Assembly: GCF_023660105.1 (NCBI RefSeq)
Contig: NZ_JAMHGA010000005.1
Coordinates: 1 to 51,890, forward strand
Reading direction: 5' to 3'
Source: Desulfovibrio aminophilus
GTDB taxonomy: Bacteria; Desulfobacterota; Desulfovibrionia; Desulfovibrionales; Desulfovibrionaceae
Length of the DNA: 51,890 nucleotides
Shown here: one piece after another, positions 43,401 through 50,810 of the stretch
Position numbering within the stretch: position 1 is the first letter of the stretch
Layout of the letters: each line of letters begins with the position of its first letter
Notes under the pieces: generated by a model
Database searches by the model: none
Told to the model about the DNA's origin: nothing
Seen by the model: the letters and a program-made list of their open reading frames with translations, nothing else
Position numbers and translations under genes: made by a program

Positions 43401-44666
43401 TCAATCCCAGGTGCGCTTGTCCTCAATGGGCCGGATTTGAGGCGGAAGCGTGCCCGGGGCCAGGATCTTCAGTTCGGGGCGCAGCTTGATCTTCTCGCGG
43501 AAGAGGTGCAGCAGCTCCTCCTCGCGCTTGAAGTTGCCGGCCTCGATGGAGAGCACCATCTCGTCGATGCCGCCGGGGTTGGTGACCTCGATCTGCCAGC
43601 GCTTGACCTCCTCGAAGCGGGCCATGACCTGCTCCACCTGGTGAGGGTAGACGAACATGCCCTTGATGCGGGCGGTGGTGTCCACGCGGCCCACGATGGA
43701 GCCCAGGCGCGGGCTGGAGCGGCCGCACTGGCAGGGCGCGGAGTCGATGTAGCCCAGGTCGCCGGTGGCCAGGCGGATGAGCGGATAGGTCTTGTTGAAG
43801 GCGGTCACGACGATCTCGCCGACCTCGCCTTCCTTGAGCGGGATGCCGGTGTCGGGGTGGCAGATCTCCACGTAGGCCCGGTTGGACAGGTGCAGGCCGT
43901 TCTTGTGGAAGCACTCGTAGCCGATGCAGCCCACGTCGGCGGTGCCGTAGCCCTGGCGCATGATGCAGTCGAACTTCTTCTCCAGGGTGGAGCGCATCTT
44001 CTCGGAGAACTTTTCGCCGGTGACGAAGCAGACTTCAAGGAACAGGTCCTTGCGCAGGGACAGGCCCATCTCCTCGGCCTTCTGGGCCAGGTGCATGAGG
44101 TAGGAGGGCGTGCCCACGTAGCCGGTGACGCGCAGCTTCTGCATGATCTCCAGCTGGTTCGTGGTGTTGCCGGGGCCGGCGGGCATCACGGCGCAGGCCA
44201 GGTTCTTCAGCGGCTCCTCGAACATGAGGCCCGCCGGGGCCAGGTGGTAGTTGAAGGTCAGCTGCACGAGGTCGCCGGAGCGGAATCCGCAGGCGTAGAA
44301 GCCCTCGGTCCAGCCCCAGTAGTCCTCGTGGCGGTCTTCGGGGTCGAAGATCGGGCCGGGCGAGAGGAACACGCGGCGCAGTTCGCCCAGGTCCTTGGTG
44401 AGCAGTCCGCCCAGGCGCGGGCCCATGCTCTGAAGAAAGATGAGTTCCTTCTTCTTGATGATCGGGATGTGCTTGAGGTCGGAGAGGGTCTTGAACTTGT
44501 CCACGTTGAACTGGGCGCGGTCGAAGCGCTTCTTCACGTCCTCGGAGTAGCGGTAGGCGTAAGAGAGGAGCTCCTTGAGCTGGAGCTGGTAGTATTGCCT
44601 GCGCTCGGACTCGTCGAGGACCTCGCGACGGCTGTAGATGCCTTCTGTGCGGTCTTTCCGGGTCAT
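43401..44666 (-). CDS. Phenylacetate-CoA ligase-like (PaaK) AMP-forming enzyme
   Basis: 421 aa of the PaaK family: YYQLQLKELLSYAYRYSEDV, a glycine-poor phosphate loop region MPAGPGNTTNQLE, QGYGTADVGCIGYEC (adenylate binding), RLATGDLGYID, GRVDTTARIKGMFVYPHQVE and a C-terminal domain with AMP-binding Lys/Arg. It activates an aryl or small carboxylate as acyl-AMP/CoA; the substrate is unknown. AAGGAG lies 6 nt before ATG 44666; the upstream ATG 44672 touches the ribosome-binding site. An 8-bp inverted repeat (CCGGAGCG 44762-44769, CGCTCCGG 44795-44802) in its promoter region could be an operator. Confidence 0.9.
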   Translation of the reverse strand: MTRKDRTEGIYSRREVLDESERRQYYQLQLKELLSYAYRYSEDVKKRFDRAQFNVDKFKTLSDLKHIPIIKKKELIFLQSMGPRLGGLLTKDLGELRRVFLSPGPIFDPEDRHEDYWGWTEGFYACGFRSGDLVQLTFNYHLAPAGLMFEEPLKNLACAVMPAGPGNTTNQLEIMQKLRVTGYVGTPSYLMHLAQKAEEMGLSLRKDLFLEVCFVTGEKFSEKMRSTLEKKFDCIMRQGYGTADVGCIGYECFHKNGLHLSNRAYVEICHPDTGIPLKEGEVGEIVVTAFNKTYPLIRLATGDLGYIDSAPCQCGRSSPRLGSIVGRVDTTARIKGMFVYPHQVEQVMARFEEVKRWQIEVTNPGGIDEMVLSIEAGNFKREEELLHLFREKIKLRPELKILAPGTLPPQIRPIEDKRTWD

Positions 44667-44815
44667 GTTCATCTCCTTCTGAACAGGAAGTTCGGGATGT
44701 GAGCGGGCATTTTAGCACGCCGAAAAAATATTGCAAGAAAAATAAAAAAAATTGTGCAATGCCGGAGCGTTGGGATGACATTTCGGAAAAATGGCGCTCC
44801 GGGGAAAATGAGCTC

Positions 44816-44845
44816 TTGACAGGAAAGCTCCGCCTCGGGTATCCA
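44816..44845 (+). promoter_or_regulatory. Sigma70-type promoter of the tRNA unit
   Basis: TTGACA at 44816-44821, an 18-bp spacer and TATCCA at 44840-44845, about 18 bp before tRNA-Lys. Confidence 0.7.
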
Positions 44846-44862
44846 AGGTTTCCTTTTTGAGC

Positions 44863-44938
44863 GGGCCGTTAACTCAGACGGTAGAGTATCTGCCTTTTAA
44901 GCAGAGAGTCACTGGTTCGATCCCAGTACGGCCCACCA
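44863..44938 (+). tRNA. tRNA-Lys (anticodon TTT)
   Basis: 76 nt. Acceptor stem GGGCCGT/ACGGCCC, anticodon loop CTTTTAA in a CTGC/GCAG-type stem, T-arm GGTTCGATCC, and an encoded CCA end. First gene of a two-tRNA transcript. Confidence 0.97.
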
Positions 44939-44949
44939 GAAAGTCGCGT

Positions 44950-45025
44950 GTCCCCATCGTCTAGTGGCCTAGGACGTCGGCCTCTCACGCCGATAACACC
45001 GGTTCAAATCCGGTTGGGGACGCCA
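44950..45025 (+). tRNA. tRNA-Glu (anticodon CTC)
   Basis: 76 nt. Acceptor stem GTCCCCA/TGGGGAC, anticodon stem TCGGC/GCCGA with loop CTCTCAC (anticodon CTC), T-arm GGTTCAAATCC, encoded CCA. It lies 11 nt after tRNA-Lys and is followed by a terminator. Confidence 0.97.
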
Positions 45026-45036
45026 CCGAAATCAAC

Positions 45037-45066
45037 AGCCCCCGGAGCGATCCGGGGGCTTTTTTT
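45037..45066 (+). terminator. Intrinsic terminator of the tRNA transcript
   Basis: AGCCCCCGGA-GCGA-TCCGGGGGCT followed by TTTTTT: a 10-bp stem with a GNRA-type loop. Confidence 0.96.
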
Positions 45067-45266
45067 ACCTGAGAAGCTCTCCCTGCCGACTTCCCCCTAA
45101 CGAACAAACCCCACCAGGGAATGATTTCCCCCAGCAACTTTTCCCTTCGGTCCTCGTTGGTCTCTATACAGGCATTGCCATTTATCACCAATATGATAGT
45201 TGCTGGGCAAAAAACTAGCGACAGAGTGCCTGCGGGACGTGATTAATAAACAAAGAGGGAGGGGCC

Positions 45267-46061
45267 ATGCGCTCGGTAAAGGCGGACAATGCCCATGTTG
45301 CGAAATCCATTCGCGACGCTATCGAGGAATCACCGAAAAAATCGAAGCGCATCCTCCTTAAGACACTTTTAAAAATGTATGGTCATAAAACCCGCCAACG
45401 GCATTGGCTTGAAGAGATGTCAGACAGTCTTCGGGAGGCAGGCGTAATGATCGCCCCGCCTCTTGTGGAAGTTGAGCGTGATGGGTGGGTGGCTCTTTCC
45501 GTGACAAATCCGCGATTGCCGGTAGGAGAATTTATTCCCCCTGTCCGGCTAGACGCTGAAGGCAACGATAATTCCCCTGACCTGTGGTTATCCACGATCG
45601 CCTCAAAAGCCTTCAACAGTGAGAAAGAGGTTGAGATCCGCTTTGTCCTCCCCCTACTTGAGCGACTTGGTTATACAGAAGAAGATAGGGCAGATGGCTA
45701 CCCTGTCGAGCAAATAGTTGGAGTTCGTAAAACTCGAACGGAGGCAGATTTTGTCCTTTTCAATGGTCTGAACCGGAGCAAGGATAGTGCTCTGTTAGTC
45801 ATCGAAGCGAAAAACATCGGGAAAAAACTAGCCGACAACATCGGCCAAGCGCGAAGCTATGCGATGTTTTTATGTACTCCGTACTTCATGGTCACGAATG
45901 GAGATGAAATTAGAGTGTTCCTTTACAGGAGCCCCATAGAGTCCGACGTTGAGGTCTTTAAATCGACTCGCCACGATCTTGTTTCGACATTCCCTGTGCT
46001 GTTCAATCTTGTGAGCAAACAAGCGATCATCGAATACAAACAAAGGCGAGCCACCATCTAG
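45267..46061 (+). CDS. Solitary HSDR_N-type PD-(D/E)XK nuclease-like protein
   Basis: 264 aa. The C-terminal half (about 120-255) reads LERLGYTEEDRADGYPVEQ, TEADFVLFNG and ALLVIEAKN, the D...ExK core of the type I restriction HsdR N-terminal/PD-(D/E)XK fold. The N-terminal 60 residues are basic and helical (KKSKRILLKTLLKMYGHKTR) and could bind nucleic acid. There is no helicase domain and no hsdM/hsdS neighbour. The gene is markedly AT-richer than its neighbours and begins just after the tRNA terminator, suggesting horizontal acquisition, possibly as a defence gene. GGGAGGGGCC precedes ATG. Confidence 0.82.
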   Translation: MRSVKADNAHVAKSIRDAIEESPKKSKRILLKTLLKMYGHKTRQRHWLEEMSDSLREAGVMIAPPLVEVERDGWVALSVTNPRLPVGEFIPPVRLDAEGNDNSPDLWLSTIASKAFNSEKEVEIRFVLPLLERLGYTEEDRADGYPVEQIVGVRKTRTEADFVLFNGLNRSKDSALLVIEAKNIGKKLADNIGQARSYAMFLCTPYFMVTNGDEIRVFLYRSPIESDVEVFKSTRHDLVSTFPVLFNLVSKQAIIEYKQRRATI

Positions 46062-46076
46062 GTTAGGAACGCCCCC

Positions 46077-47060
46077 CTACCCCCGCACCAGCTCGCGCAC
46101 GGCCCGGGCCACGGCCTCGGCCGAGGGCTTGTAGAAGGCCTCCTGCGGCGGGGTGAAGGGCACCGGGATGTCCGGGGCCGCGACGCGGCGCGGCGGGGCC
46201 TTCAGTTCGCCGTGGCAGGCCTCGGCCACCGTGGCCACCAGCTCCGCGCCGAAGCCGCAGAAACGCGTGGCGTCGTGCAGGGCCAGGAACCGGCCGGTCC
46301 GGCGCACCGAGGCCAGCACCGTGGCCGTGTCCAGGGGCAGCAGGCTGCGCAGGTCCACGACCTCCAGGGACAGCCCCTCCTCGGCCAGCATCTCGGCGGC
46401 CTTGAGCGCCACGTGCACCGCCCCGCCATAGGTCGCCAGGGTGGCGTCCGCGCCCAGCCGGGCGATGCGGGCCTTGCCCAGGGGCACGCGCTGGTCGCCC
46501 TCGGGCGCCTCGGCGTGGATGCTCCAGTAGAGCGGCATCTCCTCGATCACCACCACGGGGTCGGGGTCGAAGATGGCCGAGAGGAGCAGGCCCTTGGCGT
46601 CCGCCGGGGTGGAGGGATAGGCGACCTTCAGCCCGGGCACGTGGGCCAGCCAGGCCTCCAGGTAGTGCGAGTGCTGGCAGCCAGCCGAGAACGCGCCGGA
46701 CTTGACCCGCACGGTGAGCGGGAAGTTCGACAGCCCGCCGCTCAGGTAGCGCAGCTTGGCCGCGTGGTTCACGATCATGTCCGAGGCCAGGGTGATGAAG
46801 GGGAAGAACATCACCTCCACCACGGGCTTGAGGCCCATGCAGCTCGCGCCCACGGCCAGCCCGGCGATGGCGGCCTCGCTCACCGGCGTGTCGCGCACCC
46901 GCTCCGGGCCGAAGCGCTCCAGCAGCCCGAAGGTCGGCAGGTGCGGGTTGACGTGGATGGAGGCGCCGACGCCCTCGCCCGCCAGAAACACGTTCGCGTC
47001 CATCTCCAGGGCCAGGCCCAGGGCCTCGGCCACGGCCTGTCCCATGCTCTTCACGGCCAT
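46077..47060 (-). CDS. 2-oxoacid dehydrogenase E1 component, beta subunit
   Basis: 327 aa of the PdhB/AcoB family: VFLAGEGVGA, RVRDTPVSEAAIAGLAVGAS, EVMFFPFITLASDMIVNHAA, HSHYLEAWLAHVPGLKVAYP and a transketolase C-terminal domain (GADATLATYGGAVHVALKAA). It pairs with the alpha subunit encoded 3 nt upstream to decarboxylate a 2-oxoacid using TPP. No E2 or E3 gene is adjacent; downstream lies the convergent nuclease gene. Confidence 0.93.
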   Translation of the reverse strand: MAVKSMGQAVAEALGLALEMDANVFLAGEGVGASIHVNPHLPTFGLLERFGPERVRDTPVSEAAIAGLAVGASCMGLKPVVEVMFFPFITLASDMIVNHAAKLRYLSGGLSNFPLTVRVKSGAFSAGCQHSHYLEAWLAHVPGLKVAYPSTPADAKGLLLSAIFDPDPVVVIEEMPLYWSIHAEAPEGDQRVPLGKARIARLGADATLATYGGAVHVALKAAEMLAEEGLSLEVVDLRSLLPLDTATVLASVRRTGRFLALHDATRFCGFGAELVATVAEACHGELKAPPRRVAAPDIPVPFTPPQEAFYKPSAEAVARAVRELVRG

Positions 47061-47063
47061 GTC

Positions 47064-48050
47064 TCAGACCTCCCGCGCGATGGGGTTGGCGTACACGTGC
47101 TCCAGGGCCTCCTCGGGCGGCGGATAGGGGCTCGCGTCGGCAAAGGCCACGGCCGCGTCCACGATGCCGGAGGCGTGCACGGCCAGGGGCTCCACGGCGT
47201 CCAACAGGCCGTCGCGGCGCAGGACCTCGGCGTACCGGACGATGGGGTCGCGCCCGGCCCAGGCGGCCAGCTCGGCCTTGTCCACGTAGTGCTGGGGGTC
47301 GTGCTCCCCGTGGCCGTGCATGCGGTAGGTCCGGCACTCCAGCAGCGCCGGGCCGTGGCCCGCGCGGCGGCCCTCCAGGAGGTCCAGCGCGGCCTCGTGC
47401 ACGGCCTCCACGTCGTTGCCGTCCACCGCCTCGCCGGGCATGCCGTAGGACGCGGCGCGGTCCGCGATCCGGCCGATGGGGCAGTGCTCCCTGTGGGCCT
47501 GGGCCCCGGCCCAGCAGTTGGACTCGCAGACGAAGAGCACGGGCAGTTTCCAGACCCCGGCCAGGTTCATGGCCTCGTGCACGCTGCCCTCGGCCGCGGC
47601 CCCGTCGCCGAAGAACACGCAGGTGGCGGCCTTCTCGCCCCGGTAGCGCTGGGCGAAGGCCGCGCCCACGGCCAGCGGCGGCGCGGCCCCGACCACGGTG
47701 GAGGTCATGAGCACGTTGCGCGAGGGGTCGGCCAGGTGCAGGGTGCCGGACTTGCCCCGGTTCAGGCCGTCGCGCCTGCCCATGATCTCGGCCATGAGCG
47801 CGTTCGGGTCCACGCCCCGGGCCAGCAGGTGGCCGTGGCCGCGGTGGTTGGTCACGACGACGTCCTCGGGCGTCAGGGCCCGCACCACCCCGGCGGCGAC
47901 GGCCTCCTGGCCGTGGCAGGTGATCTGCATCCCGGGCAGGCGGCCCTGCTCGTGGGCCAGTTGCGTGACGCGGTCCTCGAAGGCCCGGATGAGCAGCATG
48001 TCGGTAAGCAGCGCGAGACGCTGGGCGCGGTCGAGCGGGGGTCGTTGCAT
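47064..48050 (-). CDS. 2-oxoacid dehydrogenase E1 component, alpha subunit
   Basis: 328 aa of the PdhA/AcoA family. The TPP-binding segment GDGAAAEGSVHEAMNLAGVW ends with CESN (second Asn of the motif); HRGHGHLLARG, GRRDGLNRGKSGTLHLAD and YRMHGHGEHDP are typical. CAAGGAGGCTCC before ATG 48050 decides the start; 22 upstream codons are rejected. The substrate could be pyruvate or acetoin; acetoin-type E1 often occurs as AcoAB. Operonic with the beta subunit. Confidence 0.93.
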   Translation of the reverse strand: MQRPPLDRAQRLALLTDMLLIRAFEDRVTQLAHEQGRLPGMQITCHGQEAVAAGVVRALTPEDVVVTNHRGHGHLLARGVDPNALMAEIMGRRDGLNRGKSGTLHLADPSRNVLMTSTVVGAAPPLAVGAAFAQRYRGEKAATCVFFGDGAAAEGSVHEAMNLAGVWKLPVLFVCESNCWAGAQAHREHCPIGRIADRAASYGMPGEAVDGNDVEAVHEAALDLLEGRRAGHGPALLECRTYRMHGHGEHDPQHYVDKAELAAWAGRDPIVRYAEVLRRDGLLDAVEPLAVHASGIVDAAVAFADASPYPPPEEALEHVYANPIAREV

Positions 48051-48268
48051 GGAGCCTCCTTGCGGTGAGACGTTCCATTCAGCGAATGAGGGGAAGGACG
48101 GCCCGACTATGGCCATTTTTCAGCGGGATTGTCCAGAGCGAGCCCTCTGCGGCGGCGATTTCCCGCCGGTTCGGACCGGAATGGGCGGAAACCCGCCCAA
48201 AAAACTCTGGATCGCTGAGCCGTTTCAACGTATAGCGTCGCATGTATCCGCAAAAGGGAGGATTATTC

Positions 48269-49192
48269 ATGAAGCGATTCCAGCGTGTTCTGCCCCATCT
48301 CGCCTGCCTGCTCGCCCTCGCCCTCATGGGGGCCGACGCCTCGGCGCAGGGCTTCAACAACGTGCCGCCCTTCACGAAGCTCGGCGACCTGGAGACCTGC
48401 TCCCAGCAATGGAACCGCTCCGAGAATTGCCTGAGCCGCCTCTCGGACTACGTGCGCATGCACCCCGAGGAGGAGCTCGCGGCCGCGCGGCTGGTCCGCC
48501 TCAATTACCGCCCGCACGCGGCCCTGGCCTTTTTCGAGGGCCCCATCGAGCGCAACGAGCCTGGGGTCTGCGCGGACAAGGACCTGAGCCTGGCCGTGTC
48601 GGCGGGCCTGGCCCTGCCCCCGGACTTCCCGGACGCCGCCCGCGCGCGCAAGATCTTCGCCGGGAAATGCCGCGCGGCGTTGGAACCGGCCATCATCGCG
48701 GAAGTGAAGAGCGCGTCAGGGGGATACCTCCAGGACAACGCCTGCCCGATCCTCGCGAAGAACGGCAAGGCCCCCGAGGTCTGCACGTCCAGGCAGCAGT
48801 CGGCGGAACCCGCGCCCGCGGCCGACGCCCTGCCCAAGCTCGACAAGGGGAAGGTCGTCCTGGACACAGGAAAGGCCTATAAGGGAGGAGAAGGCGAAAT
48901 CGTCATCATGGTTCCCGTGAAGGGCGGCGACTTGTGCCTCATCCACTTCGTGGGAATACGCGGCCCCTGGAACGGCAAGACCATCCTGCACAAGCGGGAG
49001 GACCGGGGCGGCAACGGCGAAAACTACTGGACCATGCACGACGGCGCGCGCTGGAACACCCTGGTGCGGAACTACCAGTTCGAGGTCTTCGCTCCCGGAT
49101 ACAAGGCGGCCAACGGCTTCTCCGTCTATTACTCCGACGATGCGACGAACGCGATCAACCTCCAGTCCATCCTGGACGCCTGGAAGCAGTGA
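48269..49192 (+). CDS. Secreted protein of unknown function
   Basis: 307 aa from ATG 48269 (GGGAGGATTATTC upstream). Signal peptide (VLPHLACLLALALMGADASA). Residues about 25-165 are helical with four Cys (ETCSQQWNRSENCLSRL, GVCADKD, GKCRAAL), followed by a Pro/Ala linker. A beta-rich C-terminal domain (about 205-300: EIVIMVPVKGGDLCLIHFVG, YQFEVFAPGYKAANGFSVYY) follows. Two-domain periplasmic architecture; not recognised. Confidence 0.85.
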   Translation: MKRFQRVLPHLACLLALALMGADASAQGFNNVPPFTKLGDLETCSQQWNRSENCLSRLSDYVRMHPEEELAAARLVRLNYRPHAALAFFEGPIERNEPGVCADKDLSLAVSAGLALPPDFPDAARARKIFAGKCRAALEPAIIAEVKSASGGYLQDNACPILAKNGKAPEVCTSRQQSAEPAPAADALPKLDKGKVVLDTGKAYKGGEGEIVIMVPVKGGDLCLIHFVGIRGPWNGKTILHKREDRGGNGENYWTMHDGARWNTLVRNYQFEVFAPGYKAANGFSVYYSDDATNAINLQSILDAWKQ

Positions 49193-49416
49193 CCGGACAC
49201 GGCGGGGCAGGCCGTCCCGAGGCTTGCCCCGCCTCCGCAACAACGACGCCTTCCCCTTCCCTCGCCGTTTCGCGCCCTCACCTCTGCCCCAATCCCCCCT
49301 TGCCTTTGCGCCTGAACTGGCGCAAAAAGAACTACAAATTTCAACAATAAAATACGACAAAATTTGTCTAGAAAAATGTTGATCGCAAATTGTTTCAAAT
49401 AATTACGAGCGACAAA

Positions 49417-50601
49417 ATGAACGACAGAAATACCGACAAATCCAGCGCCGAAAATCCCGTCGTCAAGGTCCAGACCTTCAAGTCGGGCAAGGTTTCCTTC
49501 ACCCGCGTCTTCGACCGCGAGGCCATCAGCAACAATTACATCCTGTTCGAAGCCCTGCTCCTGTCCCTGTCCCAGATGCCCATCCTGCCCGCGCTGGCGT
49601 CCAGGCTGGACGCCGAACTCGTCCGCCGGGCCATCTTCGGCACCGCGGCCATCGAAGGCAACCCGCTCTCCGAGGAGCGCGTGGCCGAGATCATCGAGGA
49701 GCCGAGCCTGAACGGCCTGCGCGAACGCGCCGAGCAGGAGATCGTGAACCTCAAGGAGGCCTACCGGCTCCACGCCGTTCCCGGCCCGTCCAAGGACCGG
49801 GAGACCCTGGCCGTGAGCGAGGCCTTCATCCGCGAGATCAACGCCCTGGTGACGCGCGGCGTGGGCGGCGAGTTCCACGCCCCGGGCCAGTACCGCGACC
49901 ACCCGGTGGAGGTGGGCGACCTGGGCCACGGCGGGGTCTACAAGCCGCCCAAGATCCGCGCGGACATCGAGACCCTCATGGCGGCCTTCGTGGACTGGCT
50001 CAACTCCGAGGAGGTCCGCAAGGAGTGGCCGCCGGTGCGCGCGGCCCTGGCCCACTACCACCTGGCCCTGATCCATCCCTTCGGCGACGGCAACGGCCGC
50101 ACCGCCCGGCTCCTGGAGGTGGCCATCATGGCCCGGGCCGGATACCGCTACGTGCCCACCATGCTCTCCAACTACTACTACCGGAACATCGACGCCTATT
50201 ACGTCGCCTTCCGGGAGTGCGAACGGAGCCGGGAGCACGACCTGACGCCCTTCCTGCGCTTCTTCTCCGAGGGGCTGCGGGAATGCGTGCTCGACCTCCA
50301 GACCACCATCAACACCCACATCCGGCTCCTGGCCCTGGGCGACCACTACCGCACCCTGCGCCAAAAGAAGGTCCTGGGCCAGCGCCAGCACGACCTGCTC
50401 ATGATCCTGCTCCAGACCCCGGACAAGGTGCTCCAGCCCCCGGCCCTGCGCTCGGACCCCCTGCTGGCCCCGCTCTACCGCAAGACCAGCGAGGCCACCC
50501 CGCGCCGCGACCTCAAGCGCCTCCGGGAGCTGCGCCTGCTCGTCCCGGCCGACGGCGGAGGCCTGCGACTGAATCAATTCACCGGCTTCGCCGGGTTATA
50601 G
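49417..50601 (+). CDS. Fic family AMPylase with canonical motifs
   Basis: 394 aa. The inhibitory motif TAAIEGN (Glu80) and the Fic motif HPFGDGNGRTAR (His220, Asp224, Arg228) are intact, followed by a winged-helix C-terminus (SEATPRRDLKRLRELRLLVP). Predicted to transfer AMP to a Ser/Thr/Tyr of a target protein, with autoinhibition. It is a homologue of the degenerate protein at 5801, sharing the layout VEVGDLGHGGVYKPP / HYHLALIHPF. The start is ATG 49417; an upstream TTG is rejected. The promoter is AT-rich, with GACAAA-A-TTTGTC and TTGTTTCAA. The C-terminal TGFAGL and stop are an R1 left arm. Confidence 0.93.
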   Translation: MNDRNTDKSSAENPVVKVQTFKSGKVSFTRVFDREAISNNYILFEALLLSLSQMPILPALASRLDAELVRRAIFGTAAIEGNPLSEERVAEIIEEPSLNGLRERAEQEIVNLKEAYRLHAVPGPSKDRETLAVSEAFIREINALVTRGVGGEFHAPGQYRDHPVEVGDLGHGGVYKPPKIRADIETLMAAFVDWLNSEEVRKEWPPVRAALAHYHLALIHPFGDGNGRTARLLEVAIMARAGYRYVPTMLSNYYYRNIDAYYVAFRECERSREHDLTPFLRFFSEGLRECVLDLQTTINTHIRLLALGDHYRTLRQKKVLGQRQHDLLMILLQTPDKVLQPPALRSDPLLAPLYRKTSEATPRRDLKRLRELRLLVPADGGGLRLNQFTGFAGL

Positions 50602-50810
50602 AAAGGCGGGGGAGGGTCGTCCCACCTCCTCCCCACCCCCTGCCCCTCCTTTCTCGTTTCGCCCCCTCCGCCGAAAGTCCGTCAAGCTGCAATCACCTGC
50701 ATTTCCTATGCGGATTCATGTCGTTTCTCTGCCGGGCCAAAAACAGCGGGTATGCTCGTCGGGATTCCCGGGGATGGTCTCCGGGAACGAAGCGCCAGGG
50801 GGAAGAACCC

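Noticed and set aside
45005-45191. Minus-strand frame ending VASPTGFEPVLSA
   Set aside because: This peptide is the well-known artefact of translating a tRNA gene antisense.
44863-46061. A tRNA-Glu attachment site with a second copy of the tRNA 3' end marking an integrated island
   Set aside because: I found no direct repeat of the tRNA end downstream of the nuclease gene; only the composition difference remains.
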